Assembly: GCF_004193775.1 (NCBI RefSeq)
Contig: NC_041007.1
Location: 29,290,850-29,354,849 of the forward strand
Length of the DNA: 64,000 bases
Direction of reading: 5' to 3'
Source: Glycine soja
Lineage: Eukaryota; Streptophyta; Magnoliopsida; Fabales; Fabaceae
The first letter of the stretch is position 1, and the number at the start of each line of letters is the position of its first letter. Below, piece after piece: positions 22,877 to 35,139 of this stretch. The translations under genes were made by a program, and so were the position numbers. Under the pieces are notes generated by a model. The model was not told the DNA's origin. It did no database searches and saw only the letters and a program-made list of their open reading frames with translations.

Positions 22877-23691
22877 TGATGCAATCCTACCCTGCAAGGG
22901 CATTGGATAGAATACTCCAACTAGATTGGGCCAGAGATCCAAGGGAAGGCCCTAGGGTTCTCATGATCCTTAGGGTAGATTTCGAGCCCATGGGCTAAGT
23001 ATAAGCCCTCTTATCTTTGTAAATATCAGAATAGGTTTTTCCTTCGTTTGGGCCTTGTATTTTGGTCATTCTAGTAGTATAGGGTTTTAGCCTTGTATTT
23101 CAAGGCATTTTGAGTAATCTTTGTAGTAGGGATTTTTTTTTGTATTTTCATGTATTTTGTCATGGGGGTGAGCTTAGCTATTATAGGGGATGTGTAGCTA
23201 AGCTCTAGCTTCTCATCTCAAGGAAGTGAGCTTAGCTATTAGAAAGGTATGTGTAGCTAAGCTCTAGCTTCTTTAGGAATCTTCTTAAGGAAGCTTCTCA
23301 AGGAGGTGAGCTTAGTTATGAGAGGTGTGTGTGTAGCTAAGCTCTAGTTTCTCAAGGAAGTTTTCTCAAGAAAGCTTCTCAAGGAAGCTACCTAGTCTAT
23401 AAATAGAAGCATTTGTAACACTTGTTGTAACTTTGATGAATGAAAGTCTTATGAGACACACTCCAAAGTTCCACTTCTCCCCCTCTTTTATTCCTTCAAT
23501 TTCGTGCTCCCCCCTTCTCTCTTTCTTTTTCTCCATTAAAGCATCCTCTTCAAGCTTCTTATCCAAGGCACATTCTTGGTGGTGAAGCTCCTTCTTCCAT
23601 GGCTTATTCCCTAGTGGATGGTGCCTCCCCTCTCTTCTTCTCCTTTGCCTTCCGCTGCCTCCATAGAAGCTCCACAAGCAAGCTTCCATCA
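22877..23691 (+). mobile_element. LTR of family A, followed by a primer-binding site
   Basis: It starts TGATGCAATCC and ends CCATCA (815 bp). Two bases later TGGTATCAAAGC (from 23694) matches the primer-binding site complementary to initiator tRNA-Met, marking this as a 5' LTR in plus orientation. A 'tataaataga' box is at about 23399. Direct repeats of the 'gtgagcttagctat' type occupy 23170-23340. The same LTR is found minus-oriented at 1-882. Confidence 0.8.
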
Positions 23692-23990
23692 AGTGGTATC
23701 AAAGCACAAGAGCTTCTAGTAGGTGCTCCTTAAACCTACATTAATGCTTTGCTTTACCTTCTCACATGTCTTGTGCTAAATGTTGTTAACATGATTCTTT
23801 AGAGTTTCCACCGATTAAACTTGCTATAGAAGCTAGATTTGATTTTCTATGGTTCAAATTTCTTGTTCTTGTTCTTGAACCATGAATTGTGTTGAGTTTA
23901 GGTTCCTTTGAGTTTTGTCTTGTTATTTTTTGTGGCTGAAACCTAAACAATAAAATTCTTACAAAAATATTAAAGTAGAAGAAAACCTCA
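23692..23990. mobile_element. Short internal stretch between two opposed LTRs
   Basis: After the primer-binding site about 300 bp of non-coding retrotransposon leader follows. It then meets the end of a minus-oriented LTR. No gag or pol can be read. Confidence 0.55.
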
Positions 23991-24908
23991 ATGGATTCCT
24001 TTGCTTCTTGGAAGATGAATGGCAGCGGAATGGAGAAAGGAAGAGAGAGAGGAGACGCCACTTCAAGGAGAAGATGAGTCTAGAAGAAGCTCACCACCAT
24101 AGGAGGCCATGGATAAGAGCTTGGAGGAAGAAGGAGATGAAGGAAGGGAGAGGGAGAGAAGAACACAAAATTTTGTGCTCTAAATGAGCTTTGAAATCTG
24201 AAGTTTAATATTCAAATGATCAAAGTTGAAAAAAATGCACACACATGACCTCTATTTATAGCCTAAGTGTCACACAAAATTGGAGGGAAATTCAAATTTC
24301 ACTTGAATTTGAAATTGAATTTGTGGAGCCAAACTTTGGAGCCAAAATTTCACTAATTATGATTAGTGAATTTTAGTTATGGTTCAGCCCACTAATCCAA
24401 GATCAATTCCAAGATTCTCCACTAAGTGTGCTTAGGTGTCATGAGGCATGAAAAGCATGAAGGACATGCACAAAGTGTGACTATATGATGTGGCAATGGG
24501 GTGTAGTAAGCAAATGCTCACCTCCCCCTCTAAAATTTAATTGGATTGGGCTTTTACCAATTCAATTAAATTTATTTCCAACCACACACATCAAATATCC
24601 ACTTAGTGCATGTGAAATTACAAAACTACTCCTAATACAAAAACTAGTCTAGGTGCCCTAAAATACAAGGGCTGAAAAATCCTATATTTCTAGGGTACCC
24701 TACCTACATTATGGAGCCCTAAATACAACGACCAAAAATAATGAAACCTTAGTCTAATATTTACAAAGATAAGTGGGCTCGTACTTAGCCCATGGGCCCG
24801 AAATCTACCCTAAGGCTCATAAGAACCCTAGGACCTTCTCTTGCATCTCTAGCCCAATCTACTTGAAGTTTTTCTATCCAATGCCCTTGCGGGGTAGGAT
24901 TGCATCAG
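23991..24908 (-). mobile_element. Minus-oriented LTR related to family A (family B)
   Basis: Read on the minus strand from 24908 it starts TGATGCAATCCTACCCCGC. It shares the first 150 bp or so with family A ('aagggcattgg', 'gggctaagta'), then diverges, contains 'ctataaataga' and ends in a C/T-rich region with 'ccattccgctgcc'. The U5 end is not sharply defined. On its right it abuts copia pol sequence at 24909. Confidence 0.65.
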
Positions 24909-25667
24909 TATGAGTCAAGACAATGGAAGAAGAGATACAAATGATCGAGAAAAACAACACATGGGAGTTAGTAAATCGTCCCCATGGAAAAGATATCATT
25001 GGGGTTAAGTGGGTCTATAAGACAAAGCTCAACCCTGATGGCACCATACAGAAACACAAGGCGAGGCTAGTAGCTAAGGGTTACTCACAGCAACCCGGAA
25101 TTGACTACAATGAGACATTTGCACCAGTAGCTCGTCTTGATACCATAAGAGCTCTAATAGCTCTTGCATCACAAAAAGGATGGAGTATCCATCAACTAGA
25201 TGTCAAATCCGCCTTCCTTAACGGCGTACTTGAAGAAGAGATCTAAGTGGAGCAGCCACAAGGATTTGTGTCTGAAGGCAAAGAAAGCAAAGTGTTAAGA
25301 CTAAGAAAAACACTCTACGGTATAAAACAAGCACCTCGAGCATGGTATAGCAGAATCGATCAGTATTTCATGGATCAAGGATTCAGGAGGAGCAAGAGTA
25401 AGCCTACACTTTACATCAAGGCTCAAGGTCAGAACACTCTCTTACTCTCTCTATATGTAGATGATCTTATCTACATGGGAAACAATACTAAGATGATGAT
25501 GGAGTTTAAAGAAGACATGATGTAGACCTTTGAGATGACCGACCTTGGTTTGATGAGTTACTTCCTCGGCATAGAGGTAAGTCAGATAAATGAAGGGTTA
25601 TTCATCTCGCAAAAGAAATACACAGAAGGCTTACTTAAGAAATTCAAAATGTATGGTTGCAAATGTG
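24909..25667 (+). pseudogene. Ty1/copia pol: reverse transcriptase part
   Basis: This reads as the RVT_2 reverse transcriptase of a copia element, from [17 protein letters not shown] (24923). It continues through [38 protein letters not shown], the catalytic [22 protein letters not shown] and KKFKMYGCK. Two in-frame stops interrupt it, at 25243 (TAA) and 25523 (TAG). Coding stops at 25667 where an LTR-like sequence starts; the reading frame's continuation is found 27 kb away at 52981, with about 25-30 codons missing between. The N-terminal gag, protease and integrase parts are absent, cut off by the LTR at 24908. Confidence 0.92.
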
Positions 25668-28029
25668 ACATCCTGGAAATTTCTACCCGGAATTTTTGTA
25701 AACGGTGCATTTTGTATGATTATATATATATATAAGTATTATTCAGTGTATATGCATATATGTTCCTGGTAGAAGTAGGAATAGTGGGGGCAAGATACGC
25801 GGGTTAGGCTAATTAAGGAAGAGAAATCCATAACTGGAAGGTTATAGGTTAATTCTTAATTAATTAGTCTAAAAATCATCGTTTTACGTGCGACTTAGAA
25901 TTTAACAAAACCAACCTCTGAACCGCGCTCGGGGTTTTATTCTGAGCGTTTTGATATATATATTGCCTACTTTCGAAAATTGGCCCCGACGGGCGCAGAG
26001 AAACGCGAGGGACTGGAACCAGAGGAACGACACGCAAACCGAGGTAGGATTTTGGCATTTCAAAAGGTCAGATTTTTCTCTTCATGTGGCTGAGCATGAG
26101 TCACATCAAGAGAAAAAGTGGGCCCTTTTGCTCCACTCAAATGGAGACATGTGGCATAGCTTAAAATAAAATAATAGAAAAGAGAAAAGCCTTTTTAAAC
26201 CAAAAAGCAACACTCTCTCTCCCCTCACTCAGCCCCAAATTTCAGAAGCTCTCTCCCTCTCTCTCACGCAGCCTTCTTCTTCTTTTCTCTCATCCACCAT
26301 TGTTGCCCAACAAAGCTCCAACCTTTGGTCACCATTTCTGCTCCAAATCGCGAAAGGAAAGCATTTTCGGAGTCGTGAAGCGCATCTCTACGTGTGGGAC
26401 CTCGAAATTTCAGGTTTGGGTAGACTTCTTTCTCACTTGATTTTTGTGGGTATTGGGTTTTGGGAGATATGATGGGTAGTTTTGCTAGGTTTCTGCTTCA
26501 TGATAGTTATTTGTGAAGAAATTTGTTGAAAACATGTTGAACTTGCCATGTTTGGATGAGTTAAGCTTACCCATACAGTTTTAGGGTTTTTATGATGATG
26601 ATTGTGATGTTTATGTGCTGAAATTACTTATGGAAAACTGTTAGAGATGAAGGGTAGAGTTAACCTAGGGTTAGAAAGTGAGAATATGGTGTTATGAGAG
26701 GAAAAAGAGTGAGGTTTTGAGAGTTGGAAGGCCAAATCTGGATTTAGTGGTATTTGGAGGTTAAAGTGAGTTAATCCTAGCTTGAAATGTCATTTAGGAC
26801 TTAGGAGAAAGTTTGGGTTGTGCTAGAGAGAAAAACAAATGACCAAAGTGAATAAAGAGCCATTTCTAGGGTAAAATTGGGGGTTAAGGAGTCAAATTTT
26901 GGTTCGGTGAAATTTTAGGTGTAAATCCAGTTTGAACAAGTTTAAATTGATGTTATAGACTTGTGTGAGGTGAGAGTTTGCTCCAAATTTACCCCATTCT
27001 CAATTTCACTTCTCAAACCTTGAAAATCCATTAAATTGAGGGGTTTTGGATACCTAGATTTTGTGTTGCTTTGGTCTGAAGCTTGTCCTTGGTTTAGACA
27101 TGATTGGTACATGATTTGGGACATGTAGGATTCAATTTGGGCAAAATTGGATGAGGGAAAAAGTGGTTTTCGAAATCTGCACTTTATGCAGAATTTTGCT
27201 GTTGAAATGTGCAGCAGAATTTTGTATAAGTGCAGAAAAATGCTTGTGTATAGCTGGTTGTGAAAAGGGTAGTACATATGGGGTTCTGGATATTTTCTAG
27301 CAGATCCCAACGGTCAAAATGTAGACTTATGTACTACAGACTTCCCGTAAAATTTTTGAGTCGATCCAACGGTTAACGAATTGGAATGAAGGAAATATTA
27401 CAGGGGTATTTGTATGTGAAAAGCTGTGATTTTGAGTTGTGTTTTGGGCAGAGTTTCTGCCTTTGCCCTGTTTTGCTTGGTTTTGTTAGTCCATGATGAT
27501 TGGATGTGGAATTACCTGGATGTTGTGGAAGCTTGGGAGGATTGATGGGGACCCGATGTTGAGAGGAACGAGGATAAGGGCTACGTGGCAGTACGTGAGC
27601 TCAGTTGGAGGTGGGCAACAGGGGATGGTGGGTTATATGTGATTTGTGGATGTGGAGAATCGTTTTGCACCATCGCCCGACTGCCACCTAGTACCACATG
27701 TGATGGGTACCCCATAATCCTACAAGCTTGAAATGAGGAAGTGTAGAAGGGTGAGACTTCCTGCTTTTATTCGTTGACCACAGACTGGTACCTGGAGATA
27801 TGTCGCGGGGGTCAGGAGACCTTGGGGACGTCAGGTGGGGTGCTATTGCCCACAACCAAGCTTGACCAATCCCGACCCAACCCGGGCATAGTCAGTCAGT
27901 GAGAACCTGTGATGTACCTAAGCAGGCGAGCTCCTGGCAGTCAACAGATAAAAGGAACAAAGACCACAAAGCAAGGAGGCTTATGTGGTGGCTGGCCAGC
28001 TGTGAACTTTGATTGATATATGGGATATG

Positions 28030-28400
28030 GCCTCTGGTAATCGATTACCAAGAGGTGTAATCGATTACAAGGCTTAAAAATGAAGACAGGAGACTAAGAT
28101 GGTCTCTGGTAATCGATTACCAAGGGGTGTAATCGATTACCAGGCTTGAAAACGAGATCAGGAAGCTAGGAGGGCTTCTGGTAACCGATTACCAAGGGGT
28201 GTAATTGATTACCAGGCTTAGAAATGGGACTGGAATGTTGAAGGGGCCTCTGGTAATCGATTACCAGGATGTGTAATCGATTACCAGTCATGTGTAATCG
28301 ATTACACAGTGCATTTTACAGGTTTTCACGTCCTGAAGCTATGTAATTCGAGTTTGGCCTCTGGTAATCGATTACCAATGAGGTGTAACCGATTACCAGA
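28030..28400. repeat. Tandem array built on the palindrome TGGTAATCGATTACCA
   Basis: About five units of roughly 72 bp each carry one or two copies of the 16-bp palindrome or its core TAATCGATTA (at about 28037, 28107, 28180, 28252 and 28360). Base changes are mostly single (for example AACCGATT), so the array is moderately decayed. Confidence 0.8.
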
Positions 28401-28519
28401 GATGAAAAGCCTAGAGATACCCCTTTTACTTGCATGTAGTGTTATGGGACGCATCGTGTTGCTACGTAGTTAGATATCGCGTGAAAGAGTCTACCCCTTT
28501 CTTTTCTTTCTTGTAGATC

Positions 28520-28954
28520 ATGATGGCGACGCAGTTAATCCATGATCGAGTGGAGATGGAGTGCCTAGAGGGAGCTTGGGAGACCCTCGAAGGCAACACG
28601 AGGTGCCGATTTCGGGGCACGATTCGATTTACAGCTACTTCATTGGTGCATCCAGATGAACCCGCGCGCACGCTTCAGCGTACTGTGGAGTGGATACTAC
28701 CCACGCCTACACCATACCGTCTAGTGGAGCCAGTCCAAGTGATCGAGGTAACGTCATCCGAGGAAGACCCTGAGGAGGATCTAGAGGAGCTACCTCATGA
28801 GCTTGCTGTGGATGCTCTTGACTTTCTAGAGGGTGATGAGGACCCACTCCCTGAGGTGGATTCTCCCGAGGACGTCATGTCGGCATTCGAGGCAGACTCT
28901 ACGGAGGATAGTGGCCCTGGAGAGATGGCGATCAGTGGAGGCTCTTCATCATAG
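28520..28954 (+). CDS. Acidic 144-residue ORF within the LTR-like block
   Basis: The ORF starts with two ATG codons (28520 and 28523) and ends TAG. A strong splice-acceptor-like sequence lies just upstream (C/T-rich run ending TTGTAG at 28516), and a donor-like site after a C/T-rich leader is at about 26410, so a spliced LTR transcript is plausible. The N-terminal half is mixed (ECLEGAWETLEGNTRCRFRG). The C-terminal half is strongly acidic (EEDPEEDLEELPHE…). I recognise no domain. Its base composition is richer in G/C than the surroundings. It could be an accessory protein of the retrotransposon or a chance ORF. Confidence 0.45.
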   Translation: MMATQLIHDRVEMECLEGAWETLEGNTRCRFRGTIRFTATSLVHPDEPARTLQRTVEWILPTPTPYRLVEPVQVIEVTSSEEDPEEDLEELPHELAVDALDFLEGDEDPLPEVDSPEDVMSAFEADSTEDSGPGEMAISGGSSS

Positions 28955-29369
28955 TAGATAGTTCTATGGACTAGTTTTATATACTTTTGAGGGTGGGTGT
29001 ATCTAGTACTGACTGTTAGGTTTACTCTTTTGTTTTTGTATGGGTAGACCTATTGTATAAGAATTTGATGATTGTATACATGTGGCTGAAGTCACCACTG
29101 TGGACACCTTTGCTCTGGATGACACTATGTATTTTGTAAAACTCCCATATTTTGGACAGCTATTAAATGATGAATGTACTTACGTTTAACCTTGTTATTT
29201 GAAAAGAAAGCATTAGCTAACTTTATTTACAAAAGAGTTTACCGACCGTATTTTATTTTATTATTTTCACGTGACGACCTAAAGTAATGGCTGGTATACT
29301 CTTCCTTTGAAAGCATCACGCCCATGAGAGGAGCGCCATTAGACGAAAGCATCACGCCTTTCATCGCAC

Positions 29370-30237
29370 GGGGTTTTAGTGACCACAACGCGAGGGTACT
29401 CCAAGGAGTTCGCAAGGCATGGGATGCGGCGTGAAGAAAGGACAGAGAGCTTAGGGGAAGTAGTAATGGGATCATCGGCGGCTATCATAAGTGGCTGAGA
29501 GTCCGAACACAAGGATTGGATTGGCTCCCAAATCTAAAGACTGTGAGGGACGATGAGGTTAAAGCTTCGGAAGAAAGTGATGAGGTACAAGCCCTAAAGG
29601 CAGAGCTTGAAAGAGCCCGAGTAGTCGAAGAGAAGTTCAAGTCCATAGCCATCAAAGTCTGAAAAGAGTATGATGAACTAAGGGACGTCAATATGGCCAC
29701 CGCTGATGCCTTGGAACGAGAAACCAAGAAGGCCCAAAAGGAAGAACACGTGCCAGCAAAGTTTTGAGGGGCTTTATAGGGCAGCAATAGTAAGCTCAAG
29801 CTCCGAAGAGGTGAAAGGAATCATCACGGGTCAAAGGCATGATCTTGAAGGACGAGCTAAAGGCTTACCTTAGGTCGAAAAGAAATTTGTCCCAACAGTT
29901 AAGCGAGACTGAAGGGAATATGTGGGCCGTCATCGATGAGTGCAAAGAGAAGCTAAATCTAGCGGCGACTCACGAGCAAAGGCTAGAGGATGAGTACGCC
30001 AAGATATCAGCAGAAAGCGAAGCAAGGGAGAGGGTAATTGATTCATGGCACCAAGAGGCAACAATGTGGACAGACCGATTTGCTCTTACTTTGAACAGGA
30101 GTCAAGAACTTCCCCGATTGCTAGCCAAGGCCAAAGCAATGGCGGACACCTACTCCGCCCCCAAGAAGATCCACGGACTTCTCAGCTATTGTCAACATAT
30201 GATAGACTTAATGGACCATATGATTAGAAACCGCTAG
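29370..30237 (+). pseudogene. Ogre/Tat-type ORF1 C-terminal part (DUF7745-like coiled coil), copy A
   Basis: Frames read RKAWDAA*RKDRELRGSSNG, YHKWLRVRTQGLDWLP and a long charged helix (QALKAELERARVVEEKFK). After a stop at 29660 and a frameshift comes a second helix (29839-30234) ending QELPRLLAKAKAMADTYSA and HMIDLMDHMIRNR. This resembles the C-terminal coiled coil of the large ORF found before gag in soybean Ogre/Tat elements. The N-terminal domain is absent, replaced on the left by LTR family C sequence. Its role in the element is unknown. Confidence 0.75.
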
Positions 30238-31397
30238 GAAGTTTGTATTGTCGCTCAGATCTTGACTAGTTATAACTTTTTGAATAAAATGAGTTTATCC
30301 CACGTTTTTACTCCAAAAATCAGTGCGAATCAAGTCACTCCCGCATTTTATCTCTAGCATGCATTGTATGTTGGTCTCGTCCTTTGTCACGGGAAGCCGG
30401 AAGGTCCATATCACCTTCTTAATTGTACACATGGGGCACTGCGCCCCCAAATGCACAAGTAAGAAGAGATAATTTTCCGGGCTCTCGTGTCCGTAAAATG
30501 CATTCATATCATGCATCGCATAAGCATCTCTTCATAACATCATAATGGACATATCCTGCATTTGTCCGTTATCATATTCCAGCCTCACATTTTTCATGAG
30601 TCATGGCATCATCATGCATATGCGTTCAACAAACTTTTTGATCTGCAAAATTGCATACCATTTGTTTTCATGTTTGCTCATCCTTGCGTTTTCCTCTACA
30701 AAACAAAAACAAAAAAGGGGGAAGCGTGAAACTTCACACTACATTCTTAGTTTCATGTGTTAGGCACCACGAGCCAACCATGTTGGGATCATAAACCCGT
30801 TTCACTTAAAAACAAAATAATTGAACATGGTACCTAATGCATGGTTAACTAGGAAATGGTGTTTCTTCGGGCATCTCAATTTCATAATTACATTTTCCGT
30901 GCATAAGCTTAAAGTATGCCCGAGTCATTCATCCCTATGAGATGTTGTTGAAGTATTGGCGATCAGAATTGCCATTCCTTGGATTATAGGGTTGAACCAA
31001 GCTCATGCTTTTACAAAAAGGTTCATCAAGTCAAGTTGAAATATGGAAGTAACCGTCTTGCAAAATTGGGGCAAAAGATGAATCGAGTCACATCACTGCT
31101 TCATCTACTGCCAAACATATTTAGGATTATTGATGTCCTTGTTACTTCCAGTTTCACCTTGACAAAGATGTCATGGACCATGTTGAAAATCTAAATTGAT
31201 TCAACCCCATATCTTGCGTAAAAATTCGCAATACTTCAATTGTACATCATTCGCATGCATCCATGCTTTTCATTGGTTGCATTGCTCGTTGCATTCTTTC
31301 CTTGAAAAATAAAATAAAATGAACTTAATCATTGTTATAAAAAAGAAAGGGACACACTTTACGACGCCCTTACCGAACTCGTGCTAGAGCTAGAGTA
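30238..31397 (+). other. Untranslated stretch between ORF1 and gag, copy A
   Basis: About 1.16 kb lies between ORF1 and gag with no ORF of note. Similar spacers are usual between these two genes in Ogre-type elements. Confidence 0.5.
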
Positions 31398-33430
31398 ATG
31401 GGTGAAGTAGAGGAGATACAAGAGAAGATGAAGGCCGACATGGAGGCCATTAAAGAGAAAATGGCCACAATGATGGAGGCCATGATGAGCGTGAAGAAGA
31501 TAATGGAAGCCAATGCGGTTGCAATTGCCGCTACCAGCGTTGTTGCTAAGGTGAACCCGACGTCCCCATCCGGCCTCAAGCAAATGAATCATCCAACCTC
31601 AAATATGGTAGGCAAAGATTTAGGAAGTACGGGCGACCCCCATGATGTGCAAATTCAAAACGAGCACGCCTTCCCGTCATATGGCTTGCCTCTCAACTAT
31701 ACGCCACCCAATGTGGTGTACACTCCCAATAAGAATGTCAATAACTCCACTCCTATACCCATTGAAAGCCAGCAACCCCAAACTGATCATGTACATGTCT
31801 CTTAAACTGTGGAAGAGACCCATGAAATTCCCCATCACAATCTAGCCGACTTCGAGCCTTGGCTCGGATATACCACTGAAGGGCAAGCAGTTGGTGGTAT
31901 ACCCCTACAAAACCCTTTGGAGGGCCCTCAGTATCACCCACAACTGCACCTCTTGCATTCCACAGCGGTTAAAAACCCTTATGACTATGGCAGGAATGGG
32001 AAAGTTGGATCATCTAGAGGAAAGGCTCAGGGCCATTGAAGGAGGTGAAGATTATGCCTTTTCTAACCTAGAAGAGTTGTTCCTAATACCCAAACATGGT
32101 CATTCCCAAGTTCAAGGTGCCGGACTTTGGCAAGTACAAGGGGACTACTCGCTCCAAGAACCATCTAAAGATGTACTGTCGGAAGATGGGGGCATACGCA
32201 AAAGATGAGAAACTGCTGATACATTTTTCCTGAGAAAGTCTTACTAGGACAACTGTCGCCTGGTATACTAACTTAGGAACCTTCTTGAGTCCATTCTTGG
32301 AAGGACCTAATGGTTGCCTTCATTAAGCAGTGTCAGTACAATTCTGATATGGCTCCGGATAGGATGCAAGTACAAAAAGTGTGCAAAAAGGGGGCACGAA
32401 TCTTTCAAAGAATACGCCCAAAGATGGAGAGACTTGGCAACTCAAGTAGCACCCCCAAAAACAGAGAAAGAGATTATCACAATGATAGTAGACACGTGAC
32501 CGGTGTTCTACTATGAAAAAAATGGTGGGTTACACACCTTCAAGTTTTACAGATTTGGTCTTCGCCAGCAAAAAGATCGAAGTGGATCCGAAAAGAGGCA
32601 AATTTGATCGTCCTACTAGGACGACTGAGAAAACTGGGGCAAATGAAGAGGGTGAGAAAGAGGGAGAAACCCATGCTGTGACTGCCATTCCTATACGGCC
32701 AAGTTTCCCACCAACCTAACAATGTCATTACTCAGCCAATAACAAACCTCCTCCTTACCCACCACCCAGTTATCCACAAAGGCCATCCCTAAATCAACCA
32801 CAAAGTTTGTCTACCGCACTTCCAATGACGAAGACCACTTTTAGCACAAACAAAAAAAAAAAACACCAACAAAAAGGAATTTTGCAGCAAAAAGCCTGTA
32901 GGGTTCACCCCAAATTCCGTTGTCATATGCTAAACTTGATCCCATATCTACTTGATAATTCAATGGTAGCCATAACCCTAGCCAAGGTTCATCAACCTCC
33001 ATTTCTCCGAGAATACGACTCGAACGCAACGTGTGCTTGTCACGGAGAAGCCCCGGGGCGTTCCATTGAGCATTGTAGGGCTCTGAAGCGTAAGGTGCAA
33101 GGTCTAATTGATACGGGCTGGCTGAAATTTGAGGAGAATCGCTTGTTGAATCCTAACATTAACAAGCAACACCATACATGGGGCAATTCTGGAAGCTGTT
33201 GTTATGACTCATCAGGATTTTCAAGTTTATGCCATAAACCATAGTTACAATGTTAAATGATATGGATAAAATGGACATCCTCTCACGAACACATCTTTGC
33301 TTATTCAACTTCCACCGGAATGTGAGTGTAAGCCATTGGTCTGTTTGCTCAAGCAACCTGCGCTCCTGAGTGTTGACTTCCAAGACCGTTCAATCAGAGA
33401 TTACTCATCTTGCACGTTGGTGGGGGTGCC
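31398..33430 (+). pseudogene. Ogre/Tat-type gag remnant, copy A
   Basis: The start MGEVEEIQEKMKADMEAI begins a charged helix. Across several frames the capsid-like part can be read: LDHLEERLRAIEGGEDYAF, the 'FLSPFLEGPNGCLH'-region counterpart of WKDLMVAF, SFKEYAQRWRDLA and KMVGYTPSSFTDLVFA. A proline-rich part and CACHGEAPGRSIEHC…LIDTGWLKFEENR close the gag. An in-frame stop sits at 31803 (a Gln codon changed to TAA), with frameshifts near 32300 and 32830. Recognisable coding ends by about 33430. No protease, RT, RNase H or integrase follows anywhere before the LTR at 40773. Confidence 0.82.
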
Positions 33431-33597
33431 ATAAAACAACGAGCAAAGTTCAAAACAAATAAGTTTCAAAATAAAAAATAAGTTTCAAAATAAAAAATAA
33501 AAAGGCATTTGATTGACTGTGTTTTCAAGTAAAAATATAGACGTTCATGTGACCTCATTTTGTCTTTTTAGAGAGAAGTGAGTTATCAAGAATAGGA

Positions 33598-34314
33598 TGT
33601 TGGACAAATGGCCTCAGTTACCTTGAGAAGAAGAGGGGATTGAATTAAGATACGAATATTATTCCCCAATTAAACTTTCACTCTCTCTTTTCGGATTAAC
33701 AATGCACATAGGGACAACCCTTCCCTTGTGTTCAAGAATCCTCTACTACAAGAGACCCACAGTCTCTTAATCCCTTTTCAGAAATAAGAAGAAGAAATCT
33801 CTCTTAAAAGGGATAGATTGTACAATGAAGACCAATCAAAATTCATTATTGAATATGCAAGTGGTTGACCAAGGAATATTTTTGAGAGGATAAGACATTT
33901 CAGTTCAGAAAAACTCTTGATCTTTCGAGAGGATAAAACTGTTTGGGCAATGAAAACTCTCTTTAAAACATTTGAATGGCCGTTCATAAAACATTTGAAT
34001 AGATATGTCTCTTGGAAATTATTTTCTGAAAATCCCCTCTGGTAATCAATTACAAGACTTACGTAATCGATTACAGGTTTTAAAAATTTGAATAAAAACA
34101 TTTTTAACTACTGGTAATCGATTACCAGAGAGCAAATCTCAAATTGAAATGATAGAATTCTTTGGTCAAACCTTTGTTTGTTTCAATTTGGAAACTTCTT
34201 CCTAAAGATTCTAAAGAGATCAAACTTGATCATATATCTTGATTTTCTTGGATAAAACTTAGAAGCACTTGATCCTTTAGCATCATCAAGACATCAAAAC
34301 ATCTTGCTTCTACA
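33598..34314. mobile_element. Solo LTR inserted in copy A
   Basis: A 717-bp unit starts TGTTGGACAAATGG and ends CTTCTACA, and both sides carry TAGGA (33593-33597 and 34315-34319). Copy B shows the uninterrupted site near 44430 ('atcaagaataggagtcattt'), which gives an empty-site comparison. The interior contains TAATCGATTA palindromes at 34035-34130. No coding or second LTR is present. Strand cannot be fixed with confidence. Confidence 0.9.
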
Positions 34315-35139
34315 TAGGAGTCATTTGACTTAATCCATCAACTGAAAGATCCTTCAATTATTTCTCGTCCTTGGAAAATTCTTTTTGCAAGAATCAACTG
34401 CTTCTTTCATTCTTCCTCACTACGAGGTCGTGAAAACAAGACAACACTTGGTACCTCTAAGCCCTACACTGGGGCAACGAAAGGCACCATGCAAAAACCT
34501 CAAGCGAACCTAGGGGCAGATTAGAAGTTCTCACCCAATAGGTTCCCTCCTACAAGGTCATGACGAAAGGCAACGATTGGTACCTCAAAGCCTTACACTG
34601 GGGCAATGAGGGGCACCGTGCATGAGCCTCAAGTTAACATAGGGGCCGATCAAAAGTTCTCACCCATCGATGTTTTCAACAAAAAAGGGGGGACAAACCC
34701 TAGGGTTTCGATGGATTGATTAAACATCAAATGGCTCCATTGCCATCACTCCAAAATGGTCAAGTGACTAAATCAAAAAGAACATACACTTTGAGGGAGT
34801 TCCCGGAGAGATTTGCAAAAGATAGGATAAGGTCGCATGAATTATCACCTCTTTCAAAAGGACAGTCAATCTATGTTTTCCAAAAAAAATCAAATCAAAA
34901 TCAAAATCACAAAATAGGAAAAGAATGTCATGAACATTGTACAACTTTCCATTACATTGCATTGTTTCATATGAAGTCCGCATTTACCAAATTTCACGAC
35001 AAAGGTTGCATGCATCTGCATCCCTAAAAATCATGTTAACTGCATAGATTTCCTACATCTAATGTCCAAATCTTGTGGATTTGGGATGACCGGCCCTCTC
35101 GATGAGTCGATCTCTTGCTTTCTCATAAGGGTGGACCCT
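34315..35139 (+). other. Non-coding region after gag, copy A
   Basis: The stretch corresponds to 44430-45260 of copy B. It contains pairs of a phrase around 'cctacactggggcaa' and 'ggggcagat(t/c)' and no coding domain. Confidence 0.5.

Larger units (their letters stand above)
25668..29200 (+). mobile_element. Long LTR-like block (family C) of a Ty3-type element
   Basis: It starts TGTGACATCCTGGAAATTTC, a typical soybean LTR beginning, directly after copia codons. A TATA-like region (26160-26175), a C/T-rich leader (26210-26290) and a donor-like CAG|GTTTGG at about 26410 look like a functional promoter and first exon. A palindrome array (28030-28400) and an ORF (28520-28954) follow. No matching second LTR is in the window, and the right border is set only by where Ogre-type ORF1 sequence becomes recognisable (29370), so the end is approximate. 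Confidence 0.55.

Noticed and set aside
28030..28400. Centromeric satellite
   Set aside because: Only about five diverged units of 72 bp built on a palindrome, inside an LTR-like block. I see no 91/92-bp satellite.
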